From contig JAODTK010005666.1 of assembly GCA_026419785.1 (NCBI GenBank), positions 124,001-188,000 of the forward strand: a DNA stretch of 64,000 nt, written 5' to 3'. The translations under genes were made by a program, and so were the position numbers. The stretch comes from Sclerodactyla briareus (Eukaryota > Echinodermata > Holothuroidea > Dendrochirotida > Sclerodactylidae). Below are positions 35,931 through 47,840 of this stretch, piece by piece. The notes under the pieces were generated by a model. The model saw nothing but the letters and a program-made list of their open reading frames with translations. It was not told the origin of the DNA and searched no databases. Position 1 is the first letter of the stretch; every line of letters starts with the position of its first letter.

Positions 35931-36775
35931 CTGCAAGGGAGCCAAAGTTTTTTCAAGCTACAGATCACAATATAACAAAGGATGGTGTTTTACTATGCCT
36001 TTTTGAAAGTACCTATAACATGTAGTTTCAGACATGCTACAACTAGCAAAAGTCTGTGATATTTTGACAGTTGATATCAACATGGTGCCCGCCCCTCATG
36101 TTTTTGCCTAGTTTGCAGGATGCGCACCTTTTGTTCTATCAGTCAACCTATTCACCATGCAACAATTGCAAGGCTTCCGTGTGTTTGCCTTTAGATATCG
36201 AGTACTAGCATTAATTAGAACAACATGATCATTGACAAATTTCAAATTCGTAAGGACTGATTGTTGCATGTCTACCAAAGAAGTACCAGCATTTTAAAGT
36301 TTACCAGTTTCAGGAGACTTTGGTGAATAGGCCTACCTTCATACCCAAAACTCCTCAGCAAAGATCGGGTCACATGGAGGTCATTCGATGTGTCCAGTTT
36401 GCCTAATTGAATCTTGATAGGTATGATCTACCTCTAGTCCGTCCAACCCCCAAATTTAACATAGATTTGAGTCACTGATTAAACTACTCCTCATTTCCAT
36501 GGATCTATCAGCTTCAATTATGTAATTTTTAGGGTTTTTTGGTTTTCCATGAAATTATTAAGTGCAGTCACGACTATTGTCCTGAGATATTAAAAACTGG
36601 AAAATGGTCACACCTCCAAAACTTAGTACTCCTTTTGGTAGACCGGTCCACCAATCAACCAATTCGTAATTGGGTCACTGATTGTGTCATTTCATAGTAG
36701 CGCATTTAAGAGGCTGGCAAACCAATATCCACCTTAAAATATGCTTCTAGATTTTGCTGTAATTATCTGCTTTTT

Positions 36776-39335
36776 TGTCTCGCCTGAAATGAAATTCAGA
36801 AAGGACTCAGCGATCACTTTGTGCGTGTGCGTTTGTATGCATGTGTGTGTATGTGTCCCGCTTCTCGTTACCGAAACGTAAAGACGGATTTCATCAAAGT
36901 GTGTATGTAGTATAGGGATTGGGTAAACACCAGATTATTAAGATTTTGGGTACAAAAGTTCCCTAATTAAGTAGGTAATTAGCCTATTTATGTAATTTCT
37001 TGTTTTTATGCTCATTAGCAAGATTACGGATGAACCGTAGGTGCTATGGTGACTAGGATTGGCACATAATGCAGGAGGATGTAAAGAAGATGAACTGGTC
37101 AAGCTTTCAGCGTAAATATGGTATTGGGAGTTGTCTCAATTTGCATAGTTTATTGCAAAATCAAAGTTTTGTCGGATTTTTCCGAAACTTGGTTAAATAT
37201 GGTCTACCTCAGTCCATCAAAACTTTTTAACAAAGATTTTGGTGTCAGTGGAGGTCATTCACGTACTACTTGCATATTTATGCAAAATCTTCATTGCTTG
37301 GGATTTTCCTGAAACCTGGGTATGGTTTACCTTGAATTCCAATTTTTTGTTTTGCCTGAATGAAATTCAGGAAGAGACTTAGTGGTCAATATGGGTGGAG
37401 TGTGTATGTGGTGTGGATGTCGATCCTTTCCGTTAGCCGGATGTCTTCACATCCTGTAGGCCGATGATGAAGAAATTTTGTGTGTAGCACCGGGTGGTGG
37501 TACACGATCTATTAGATTTTGGCAGCAAAGTCAATTAAGTAAGTTGGGTTATAGCTTATTTTTATGTACTTTATTATTGAACCTCGTTAGCAAATTACGC
37601 AAGCACCGTAATTGCTACAGTGATGTAGTTTGGCATGTAGGACCTGGTGACAGGTAGTATGAACTGATTAGATTTTCAGCCTGAAATCATTCTAATTAGG
37701 TGGTCTGATTTGCCCATAATTTATGCGAATTTTTCCAAGTTTGTCAGATTTCACGGGAACCTGGTGGATGTGGTCTACATGGTTCCCGAGAAATTTAAAG
37801 TAAAAAAGAAGTCGGGGGTCCACTGGCGGTCTTTAATGTGTTCTAATTTGCATATTTCATGCATTTTTGAAAGTTCGTTGGTTTTCACAAAACTTGGTAG
37901 AGTGAATCCACTTTGATCCAGTCAATTTTGAGGTATCGCTGGGGTTCATCGAGGTCATTGTGTGCCTAATTTGCATAATAATATTCCCATTTCCAACTTG
38001 GTAGAAGTTTTCGCCAAACATTTTCTTGATCTGATTGTTTGGGATGTCAGGAATTTTGAATTCATCATATAATAGCTTCTGTTAAATAAAGCACTGAGGA
38101 ACGAGTAACTAGCTCCTGTTGACAATTTTAACTGCTGTTATAGCCAGTGTATGTGCCAATTTGCATAAATCATTCCAATTTCCCAACTTGGTAAGAATTT
38201 CTCCACACTCAGTAGTGATGGTCCGTTAACATTTTCTTGAATTTGATGCGTTTTGATGTTCATGAAATTTTTGATTGAATTCCATCATCTAATAGCTTCT
38301 GTTTAGAAATCAAGCACTGATGAACGAGTAAACCCTAGCTGCTTGACAATTGTGCTGTTATAAAGCTGCCCACAAGCAACCCTCTCTTACCCAAACCAAT
38401 ATTGATAAGACATTCAAAAATACTGTAACTTTTTTCCTCCGTTCTTCCTGTGGCCTGGGTACAAAGTGGGGGAGGCTTCCTAAAGATATATTTTTGGGAC
38501 GTCCTGTACACTGGCTGCCTGGGGAATGTTTGTTTTTGTGTGGGGAGGCGGGGGAGGGTGTTTGGGGGATGGCATGTCCTGGCTGCTGGAAAATACAGGC
38601 AATGACTAATGAAGAAAAATTATTTTAAAGGCAAAGAAGCCAAGGCTGCTAAGAGGATTTGGAACATTTCAAGTGGTTAAAGAAGTGAGTTGACTGAGCA
38701 GATGATGAAAATTTATTCAAATTTGGGTATTTAATGGAGAGAAGAGTGGGGGGGGGGGGCATGAAGAAGAAAAAAGCAATTAAGGGGGACTTCTGTAATA
38801 AAGATGTCAACTTATTGGTCAGTTATTTTAGCGAATTGTTAGGATATTTTTATGTGTTATATGGGAAAATATGTAATGTTAGTTTGAATGAAGATGGTCG
38901 CATGACTAGTTGGTTTGGTATAGTGTGTAGTGTAGTGAAAATAGAAACCACCGATCGCGCAACCATGCGAGACATTTTTTTTACGATCACCTTGTTTTAG
39001 CAGGATTAATGCGCCCACTGGAGGTCATTCAACGTGTCTAAGTATTTCAAAGTGTGCCGTATTTTTCGTGAAACTTGGTAAATTGCCTAAATTGCTGGTT
39101 ATGTAGGCAATTTAAGTCACATTTCCACAAAACTTTCACTCCTTTAGTAGAACATTGTCAATAAAATAAACAGTCCTTTCGAATTTGAATTGGTCACTGC
39201 TTAGTAGGCGGCTGTTTTCAGTGATGATAATACCGACATCTTTTAATGCGGAAACATGCAGGCCTTGTAGTTGTTTGCATGGTGACTAATAGTAAACAAT
39301 GATCACGCAACCAGGTGAGACACTGGGAGCGATCA
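36776..39335. mobile_element. Dispersed element with TGTCTCGCCTG edges and internal repeats
   Basis: Left edge TGTCTCGCCTGAAATG; possible right edges at 38970 (ATGCGAGACA) and 39316 (AGGTGAGACA) are inverted. Inside, the TGAATGAAATTCAGG start recurs at about 37355, and GAAACTTGGT...GGTCATTC...TTTGCATA units recur at about 37190, 37750, 37890 and 39070. No transposase was recognised. The open frames within are unsupported. It lies in the torsin B intron. Confidence 0.55.
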
Positions 39336-39589
39336 CCTTGTATCTATTAACTGGCAAGTTGCTCTCTTCGACCTCTAAGATCAGGATAGTGGAACATACT
39401 AAATTAAAACGACCCCACCACGAATATTACAAAGAAGGTGAGACTAGCAGTTCACGAACTCACCTGTTTTCAGAAAGTACTTGTGCGGACCAATGAAGTT
39501 GCTTGTATTGCAGGCCTCCTTATAAGGGAAGCATGTAATTCGGGGAAACAGAATTGCTGAATTACTTTTCGAGGACTGTCATTTACAAT

Positions 39590-39935
39590 GACAGTGGTTG
39601 GTACAGTTGGTAGAGCGTCGGCCTTCCACCAGGAGACTGGTGCGATTCCCGTCGGTCATACCAAGGACTTAAAAAATGGTACCTGTTGTCTTGGATGCTC
39701 AGCACAAGGATTGGAGCAGGGGGCAACGAGGGGTAGGCATTTTCAGTTGCAGTCTGCGTGTGATTACCCCCACCCCCACATTAAGGTACCTCCAGAGAGG
39801 CTCTGCCTTATTCCGTGTACCTGGTGAGGATTCACAGGCTGACAATGGGGGGCATTACCACGATCTGAATCCTTCCTGGGCAAGAATAGATTGATCCTCT
39901 GTCACAGTATACCATAAAAAAATTGAAAAAAAACA
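39590..39935 (+). mobile_element. tRNA-related SINE, copy 2 (plus strand)
   Basis: The head carries GTTGGTAGAGCGTCGGCC (box-A-like) and GGTGCGATTCCCG (box-B-like) 30-odd bases apart, as in a tRNA-derived Pol III promoter. A GGCAACGAGGGGTAGGCA core, a GGTGAGGATTCACAGGCTGA 3' part and an A-rich tail follow. A perfect hairpin CTGTCATT-TAC-AATGACAG precedes the head. It is the best preserved of the three copies and sits in the intron before the 40149 exon. Confidence 0.75.
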
Positions 39936-40148
39936 TGAGCAGGATTTGGGAAAGATATGCCATGTCATAGGCACTGTGATAGGCATCATGCCTTCTTTTT
40001 GTCATTGGTTATAATCATAGATAGGCTGCAGGAGCCACAGGTTTGCTGCAGCTGGGCTGCAGCCGGTCTGCGGCTCACAGTGTCCCAATAGATTGTTCTT
40101 GACCATTGTGCTTTAACAAGTTCTACCCTTTCCTACTTTCATTGCCAG

Positions 40149-40286
40149 CAATACAGGAGATGAAGTGCTCCAGCAGATTACCACACAGTACTATCAGAAG
40201 GGATTGCTTCGTGAGAGCATCAAACTCGGAGAAACAGAAGACAGAACGGAAAATGATCGCATCAATATTCAGCACTGATCCTAAAG
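40149..40286 (+). CDS. Torsin-family AAA+ ATPase paralogue B, sensor-I exon
   Basis: The acceptor CATTGCCAG and the donor AAAG|GTAATA bound 138 bp. The first base completes Ser of FLS; then NTGDEVLQQITTQYYQKG, LLRESIKLGETE matches torsin NAGAERITDVALDFWRSGK, QREDIKLKDIE. A one-base frame change near 40240 leads to KMIASIFSTDPK, corresponding to torsin SVSVFNN. The final G joins GT of the next exon to give Gly, the torsin junction before the [8 protein letters not shown]-like segment. In the uncorrected frame the exon would end at TGA after INIQH. Confidence 0.8.
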
Positions 40287-41180
40287 GTAATATAGTATTC
40301 GAAGATTATCAATATTGACATTATTGGATTTGGTGTAGAGGTTTGTTTCAGGTCAAGGTAATGTAAATGGAGATTCAGGTACTCGGAAGTATGATACAGA
40401 CTGAAGACTAACACTTCTTATATACAGATAATACTATCAAATATGAAACGATAAGATAAGAATTAGTACACCAATCTATCATTATAAACTTTTATTGCAC
40501 GCAGGACAAATGAATTGCGATGCCTGTTTGTTTTAGGACAAGGGAGTCTTAACCTTCCAATGCCTTCTGTATTTGTCTGTCCGTAGAAGGTCATGTAGGG
40601 GATGGCTTATGTCGCTCCAGATGGTGTCCAAGTTTGGACTCGACAAGGCAATCTAATGAGTCGACAGACTGTCGAAACCCTCCAACCACATCACTTGCTT
40701 TATTTATGATACAGTTAATACAATTCTTTTCCATTTCAGTTACATGCCACCCCAGCAGATCAAACAGTAACACAGGAAAGATATCGAAAATCTCTTGGCG
40801 AACATCAAAAAGTGTCAATTACGGAGACAAGTTGTTGAGCCATCACTCCTGAAGCATGAGAACCTTGTCGTCGAATCGGTGTAGATGACTTTGAGTCTGC
40901 TAAACTGCCCAATTGATTCATCCATCTCATAGCCAAGAGGTCCAATTACTGCTCGATTAGTCAAGGCCAAACAATCAGCTCTTGCGTTGTGTTATAGCTT
41001 GAAACACTGACAAGAATTTGTAAGCCTATACTAAACATTGCATAAGTGCATAGGATGCTTACATCCTATCAGTATTGCAACTCCAATAAAAACAAAAACA
41101 AATTAGAAATAACTGGAAACACCATGTACCCACATGACATTCTGTTGTATTTGCCACCCGCCTCTCAGCATCGGTCCATC
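40287..41180. other. Torsin B intron, no feature recognised
   Basis: Overlapping open frames on both strands at 40590-40850 show no motif. No repeat was recognised. Confidence 0.4.
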
Positions 41181-41181
41181 C

Positions 41182-41390
41182 CCCGCAGTTATCATGACCT
41201 GGCCATCCCCGTGATGTAACCAGGAATCCCAAGATATGTGACCAGGTCATCCTCAGGTATATGCCCTGACCATCCCCAGTTTTATGACCAGGCATCCCCA
41301 GGGATGTGACCGGCCCAGTCCAGGTAGTGACCAGGTTATCCATCCCCAGGTATATGACAAGGCCATCCCATGTATATGACCATTTTAGTC
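41182..41390. repeat. Minisatellite, about 24-bp unit (CATCCCCAGGTATATGACCAGG)
   Basis: About eight degenerate units; TGACCAGG recurs with CATCCCCAGG every 20-26 bp. Confidence 0.75.
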
Positions 41391-41394
41391 TTGT

Positions 41395-41875
41395 TTAAAA
41401 AATCATACAAATTACAGTGACCCGAACCCATGTAGAAACATTCGGGGCTAAAGGTAACCATACCCACAGTTTAATGAAATCCAAGCAACTCCAAGATTTT
41501 GCATAAATTATGCAATTAGACACATCGAATGACTCTATTGACCCCCAATCTTGGGGGGGTTGAAAGTTTCGGACTGGAAGGTAAATGGTATTACCAAGTG
41601 TCATCAAAATCCAACAAACTTTGAAATTTCGCATAATTAATGCAAATTGGATGACTTAATTAGTGAGATGGTTATATTGAAGTATCCTCTGTATGGGTTC
41701 AAGTGTTCGAGGCAGTAAATTAGGCTAAATTACCCTACTTAATTAGTGGACTTTTGTACCAAAATCTATGCCTACCACCACTGATCTTTGGCTGAACTAC
41801 CCTACTTAATTAGTGACCTCTCCCCAAACTACATAAAATTTCAATAAAAATTGATCTTACAGTTTCAGAGAATCC
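41395..41875. repeat. Dispersed GAAACTTGGTGG-type family, reverse orientation
   Basis: The reverse complement carries the same blocks as the family at 36.8-39.3 kb: TTTGCATAATTATGC-like, CATTCGATGTGTCTAATT and TACCTTCCAGTCC segments. No edge was identified on the left; the right lies near the CATA microsatellite. Confidence 0.5.
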
Positions 41876-41925
41876 TGCTAACGAGAAAGTGGGACACACA
41901 TACACAACATCGCACACATACCTAC

Positions 41926-42002
41926 ACATACATACATACATACATACATACATACATACATACATACATACATACATACATACATACATACATACATACA
42001 TG
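41926..42002. repeat. (CATA)n microsatellite, left
   Basis: About nineteen CATA units, almost perfect. MYVC/HTYI open frames across it are artefacts. Confidence 0.95.
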
Positions 42003-42003
42003 C

Positions 42004-42534
42004 ACACTCATAACCACTTCCTTATCGCATACTTGGAAATACTCGTTAAGGCAACCCTTGTCCCAGCTCTATATAAACGATGTTTCAGGAAGCCTACTGC
42101 TAAGTTTCGACCTCCAGGTGCTGCCTAGCGACAACGAGGGTGGCCTGTCGCCCTAACAGATGCAGTGCGTCTCAAGGTAAGTGGTTATAAGTGCACACAC
42201 TCCAATCAGCCTCTTACTTACACACATACACACGCCCACTACGTACAAGCACACTCATAACCACTTCCTTATCGCATACTTGGAAATACTCGTTAAGGCA
42301 ACGGCCGACTCTCCCTCTGAAGGCGCGCGCCCTCTACCCTCCAGGTGACCATGTGGGGCCCAGGGCGCGCTCCCGCTGACTCCTCAGCAGGCGCGCCGTC
42401 GAGCGTGACGTCGCAGCTCTATATAAACGATGTTTCAGGAAGCCTACTGCTAAGTTTCGACCTCCGGGTGCTGCCGGGCGCGTGGCCTGTCGCCCTAACA
42501 GATGCCCGTACGTCTTAAGGTCGAGTTTATGATT
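42004..42534 (+). promoter_or_regulatory. Duplicated promoter-like module (two TATATAAA boxes, one CRE-like site)
   Basis: Two copies share CTCATAACCACTTCCTTATC and ATACTCGTTAAGGCAAC, then CTCTATATAAACGATGTTTC to CGCCCTAACAGATGC. Copy 1 has TATATAAA at 42070-42077. Copy 2 has TATATAAA at 42420-42427 and, only in this copy, a GC-rich insert (about 42304-42412) with GGCGCGCGCC, GCTGACTCCTCAGCA and TGACGTC at 42406-42412, eight bases before the TATA box. This could be an LTR, a SINE-like promoter or a gene promoter. No start site can be proven. Confidence 0.4.
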
Positions 42535-42600
42535 GCATACATACATACATACAGACATACATACATACATACATACATACATACATACATACATACATAA
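42535..42600. repeat. (CATA)n microsatellite, right
   Basis: CATA units with one CAGA interruption; with the left array it brackets the duplicated module. Confidence 0.95.
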
Positions 42601-43088
42601 CAAGTGGTTTGCTAGTCTCCTTCCTGAACTTTGTTCAGTGAGACAAAAATGGTTGTCATATTGGGTCCCATTGGGCAAAACAGAGGTTCGTTTAAAATAA
42701 ATGCCATGTTCCAAAACAAGCAGCTGCAAGAAAAGCTTGGGAAATTTTTCTGAATGGCCGCTAGGTGTAGTTCCACTTTGCCGGCCTAAAGCCCTAGTTG
42801 GGTCTCAGTACCATTGTCATATCCGAAACGCGCAAATATATTGCAAAAAAGTGTCAAATAATCGAGATAGCCGGCATGGAGCATCGTGGTCACGACCACT
42901 TTCAAATCCATCGAAGATCACTATTTTCTGAACACGGGTGGAGAGTTTTAGATTAATCAAAAGAGTATTGAAGATTATTGTGCCATGGCAATGAATTTAG
43001 TTTCAATTCCAAGATGCACTCATGCACTAACTTTCACTATCTCTGTACCGTATTTTATTGACCGACCATGTCATTTCTTTTTTCTTAG

Positions 43089-43409
43089 GTTTGGGATTGA
43101 CCAAGAGTCGTCTCATCGATCGTCATCTGGTCAGTCACTTTGTGCCTTTTCTGCCGCTGGAGCAGCAGCACGTGAAGCAGTGTATCAATAAAGAGATCCA
43201 GGCTCTCAGGAGCTTGCAGGGGATCAGAGACGTCAATAAACTATTGCAGAGGTCATCTCAGAACTGCAGTTCACAGGGCCCGATGAAAACTTCTCTGTAA
43301 AGGCTGCAAGAATGTCGGAGAGAAGTTGAACTATGTGATATCGTTTATCGGTTCCGTCGGTCAGGCGTGTGGACATTCTGTGGCAGACCTGTATTTGGAA
43401 AAGGAATAA
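43089..43409 (+). CDS. Torsin-family AAA+ ATPase paralogue B, terminal exon
   Basis: The acceptor TTTTTTCTTAG (to 43088) opens a frame reading [31 protein letters not shown], matching torsin [30 protein letters not shown]. After a frame change comes EVISELQFTGPDENFSV (torsin RVAEEMTFFPKEERVFS), and after another KGCKNVGEKLNYV with the sensor-II Gly-Cys-Lys at 43302-43310. That frame stops at TAA 43407-43409, about 20 residues beyond the usual torsin end. Both frame changes could be single-base assembly errors. Splice phase agrees with the 40149-40286 exon. Confidence 0.88.
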
Positions 43410-43727
43410 TTTTCACAGAACAGGGTTATTTGAAACAATAGGTTTATATGGTTGAGGTGAGCCCGCTTGTCTTAGAATTCAGTGTACAATCTGCTTCCTG
43501 TCTCAGGGTTTGATTCTTGGTAAATAATACCAGAGATCCTTCAGGGTCATGACAGTCACACTATAACATCATGGTGTCATGTAACAATCACATTTTTGGG
43601 GGTTATTATAGAAGCAAAACCAGGTCTTTTGAAGGCTTTTAACAACCCCTCCACAAAACAGGCACCTAATTGGGTATTCGCCAAACCTTCCCATGTGGAA
43701 TGTGCTTCCTACATTTGATTAATTCCT

Positions 43728-45115
43728 GTTGTGTTCCGCCTGAATGAAATTCAGGGGAAGACTTAGTGGTCACTGTTGTGTTGTGTGTTTGGGTGTATGT
43801 CACACTTTTTCTGGGTTAGCAGGATGTCCACCAAACCGTGAGGCCGATAATGACAAAATTTTGTGTGTAGAACCGGGGTGGGTTTGTAACGATTGAAATT
43901 TGGGCAGCAAAGATCATAAGTTGGGGTAGTTAGCTTATTTATGTAATTTATTTTTAAGCTTGTTAGCAAGAATACGCAGTGTGTAGTTCGGCATGTCGGT
44001 AGCGAGAACTGATTAGATTTTCAGCCTAAAATATGCAAATTAAGTGTCTACTTTGCAATAATATGTGAATTTTCCCAATTGTCGGGAATTTTCACGAAAC
44101 GTGGTGGATGTGGTCTCCCATGGTTCCCAAGAAATTAAAATGGAAGCTCGGGTCACGGGAGGTCATTCAATGTGTACTAATTGCATAATTTTGCAATTTT
44201 TGAAAGTTGGTTGATTTCCACAAAACTTGGTAGATGTGCTTCCACCTGATCCTGTCATTTTAACGGTAAACAGCTTGGGTCAGTAGAGGTCATTGTATAT
44301 GCTTAATTTGCATACTTTATTCCAATTTCACAACTTGCTAAGAATTTTTTGCAAACTCAATAGGGTATGGTCCTGCTAACATTTTCCTGGATCTGATGTT
44401 GTTTGATGTTCATTATTTCATTGAATTCCTCATATGAGCTCCTGTTAGAATAGACACTGAGGAAACCGCTAAACAATAGCTTCTGTGACAAATTTACTGC
44501 TGTTATAAGCTCCCTAAGCAAACCTCTCTTATCCCAACCAATGTGATTAGGTTGATTAGACCTACAACACTACTGTAACATTTTTGTCTCGCCTTAAACT
44601 TGTTCCGGAAGTACATATGCTCCCTTTTTTGTGTGTGGTCTGTCGGTCTGTCTGTCTGTCAGTCCGTCTGTCTGTCCGTATGTGTGGATGGATAACTACT
44701 GAACCATGAACGCTGTCATGCTGAAAACCTCTCTGTGGAGGCGTACCGTGAAGTTGTCGATGTGCATCCACTTTTCGTCCAGCACAAGACCCCATACTCA
44801 TTTGCATACATTTTCATGTTTATGAAAATTGGCCCCAAAACTTGTGTACAGGATATCTCATTGCTTGGTATATGCATCTGGGGATGCAGTTCAGTATATA
44901 CCAACTATGGCGTGTAGAGAACTGATTGATTCCCAGCATTATATTGCTAATTGGTAGTCTAGATTTGCGATTTTTGCGATTTTTTCAAAGTTTGTTGGGA
45001 TTTTCATGAACTTGGTGGAGAGGATTATTCAATCCACACTCCCGATAAACTTGCAGTAGTGACGATGTCACACAGAGGTCTCTTAATGTGACTAATTTGC
45101 ATGTACGTAGTACAA
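43728..45115. mobile_element. Dispersed GAAACTTGGTGG-type element(s), plus orientation
   Basis: Start CCGCCTGAATGAAATTCAGG, then TTTTGTGTGTAGAACCGGG, and GAAACGTGGTGGATGTGG / GGTCATTCAATGTGTACTAA units near 44100-44290. A second start, TTTGTCTCGCCTTAAAC, lies at about 44584 with a (GTCT)n-like stretch at 44640-44680, and further units near 45000-45100. No coding capacity was seen. Confidence 0.6.
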
Positions 45116-45539
45116 TTTGAACTCTCTGAGTTGTTGTTTACATTACTAGTAACTCTTGGAGCTGCAGGGCTGGCCTGCTTGTAGAGCAGGGACTGTTTAC
45201 TTTGTCAGTCCACAACTGGGTGGTTGGAATACAGGCAATGGGGGGGGAAGTGGAAGGTCTGTCTTCACCTTGGTGTTGGCTAGACTTCCCATTGTGGATC
45301 CAAGTGTGTTTCCACTGTTCACTGCTACAGGCCTAGGAGTTGTGCTGGATACACAAAGTTTTTTTGGGTCATATAGCTAATTAGCAGGCCCAGGATGAGT
45401 TAGTTGGGTACTTTGTGCTGGGCACTAGTAAATATTAGGCTATGTGGTAGTCATGTTCCAAGCCATTCCAAGGTTATGACAGATGTCAGTAAAGGTCAAT
45501 TATGTGAACAAACAATATATGTGGATTGGTGAAGAACAT

Positions 45540-46745
45540 GCAGTGTATTCGCCACAGGAAGTTTGCCGTCCGCAGCTATCAAGACGTTTCGACTTGTGCT
45601 TGTTGCCAATGCAGCTGGGATCTATCTTCTTAGATCTCCGTAAGGCATTTGATTTAGTAAATCATGAGATATTAGTATCTATGGTTTCTCCGATGAATCA
45701 ATGAAGTGGTTCACTTTGTATCAACCAATCATTTTAGTGTACCTCTTAAAATGGTGTATTTTCTACCTGGAGGCATATATTATGTGGTGTACCACAAGGA
45801 AGTATACTTGGCTGCTCCTGTTCCTAATTATATCAATGATATGGATTTGACCTTGAACCTGTTCTGCAAATATGTACGCTGATGACATAACATTTTACGT
45901 TTTTGGTAAATCCACTCACGAATTGAATATAAAATTGCAGGAGGATATGATGAGAATCATTGAATGGTGTTTATTAAATAAGATGGTTACTAAGTAGTAC
46001 TAACACGGATAAGACAAAACGTTATTGAATGGGTCACAACAGTGGCTAGCGTCATTACCGTCATTACCGGACAATGCAAGTAAACTAACTGTATCACTCC
46101 ATGGTACTAGCAGTGGACCATGAAAAATTATTAGGGGGGATGATCGACAACAAGCTGTCTTTGCATGCCCAGATTGACCATGTTAATAAATCTGTATCAA
46201 ATCGTCACGCCCTGTTAAGGCGTTATAAGTCCATTTATCGACGTTGGTACTCATATTCTCTATTACAGCGGATATCAGTATTCGACCTGTCCTGGATTTC
46301 TGTAGCATAGTATGGGGCACATGCAACAACGGGGATTGCACAAATGATAAGTTACAAAAAGCTGCAGCCTGTATTATTCTAAAAGTAGGAACTTTTGAAA
46401 GTTCCCAAGAGCTGTTTGGGATATTAAATTGGCAACCCTAGACATTCAAATACGTATACGATGGCTTATCATGATGTAAGCAAGTCTCTGAATAGTATGG
46501 CACCTAATTACTTGACGGAGTTAGTCAACTATACCCGCAAAGTACACAATCATAGGTTTCGATCAACTACAGCCTCATAATACTCTGTACACAAGGTGGG
46601 AAAAGGAATGAGTATAATAGGCGTAGATTTTCATACATTGCCATAAGAAAGTGGAATAGTCTACCCGTAGAAAGCTCGATAGATGCAAGTATGCCAAGTC
46701 GTTGTCAATCTTCAAAGGTTTAGTTTATAATTTATTCTCTTCCTA
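45540..46745 (+). mobile_element. CR1/Jockey-type LINE reverse transcriptase remnant, plus strand
   Basis: Landmarks in order with frame changes: RPQLSR near 45570, SIFLDLRKAFDLVNHEILV near 45620-45680, GVPQGSILG-like near 45790, YADD catalytic box at 45875-45886, LLGGMIDNKLSLHAQIDHVN near 46125, VLDFCSIVWGTC near 46290, and KWNSLPVESSIDASMP near 46650. The element is 5' truncated (no endonuclease) and frame-broken. It is inserted in duplication block B and absent from A. Confidence 0.85.
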
Positions 46746-47039
46746 AACAAGTTCAAGGTCATATGTCTCGTTTTATTCCATTAAATGTTTCGAACATTGA
46801 TTCACCATGTGTCTATTCTACTGATCACTTCATATGCATATTTTTGTTTTTTTGTTTAATCATTTTGTGCTGTACAGTTTGTATTAGGGTCTCGGGGAAG
46901 CTAACTGAGTAACAAAGTTTGAACAAAATAAAATTATAGTTTGACTGGCCCTTAAGAAACGAAGCAAGCTGCTGCTGTTTTATACATATGCCGCTCTGTA
47001 CAGATAACAAAGCAGAGGAAAACAATATAGTGCCCAAAC

Positions 47040-47840
47040 TGAACAAAGGCCATTGGTGACCATTAGTTGACCCAGATGACTGAAAACCAAAACTTCATGA
47101 ACCTGACAAATCAGGTGTGTGATAACTTGTGAACATGACATTTAACTTGACCCCACCTAAATGGATGGATGGAGCTAATACATGTTTGTGGGTTTCCCAT
47201 TATACGTACATGATCCCTATTGGTTGAGGTCATCTGAGGTTAGAGAGATCAAAGTGTGAAAATCTTATTGACGCGATGAGTCCAGAGTGCTAGTTCCGTC
47301 TGATCAAGTTGGAATCTAGTTGGTTATGCATCTTCCTCCTACTTTTAAGTAACCTTATTGTGAACCGGTGCCAGTTTTGCAGGAAAAGTTAATTTGGCAA
47401 GTTTCAGCTTGTGGTTAACGCAATAACCTGACCCCACCTGGATGGATGATCGTACTTGGTATGTGAGTTCCCCATACTGAGTACATGGTCCCTATCAGTT
47501 TGGAGTTGATAGGCTAAAAGTCATCCGAGGTCAACAGTCAGAAACCTCGTAGACCCAATAGATCCAACATGTTTGATCAAGTTGAAATTTGGTGTATAGC
47601 TTCCTTCTGGAAAGTACCAGTCACAAGATCCATATTGTTTTTGGTGTAGATTGGGGGTCATCTCTTGAAAAAAATTGGCTAATTTTGGCTTCGGGAACCA
47701 AGTACTTGACCCCATCTGGACGGCATCATGCTCATACTTGGTATATGGCTCCTTGAAATGAGCATATGAGTCTGTTGTTCTGTGATCAAGTCAAATGAGG
47801 TCAATGAATTAGTAGGCAGTCAAGGAATCACTAAGCGTTT
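47040..47840. repeat. Dispersed repeat related to the 163-bp-unit element
   Basis: Units with GACCCCACCTGGATGGATGA, TACTTGGTATGTGAGTTCC and GAGTACATGGTCCCTAT near 47150, 47440 and 47720. Right edge GTCAAGGAATCACTAAG at 47819. Part of block B; only an edge remnant is present at 2158 in block A. Confidence 0.6.

Noticed and set aside
41810..42729. Open frames with HTYI/MYVC repeats, including one of 131 codons on the minus strand
   Set aside because: They cross the CATA microsatellites and the duplicated module; no conserved segment.
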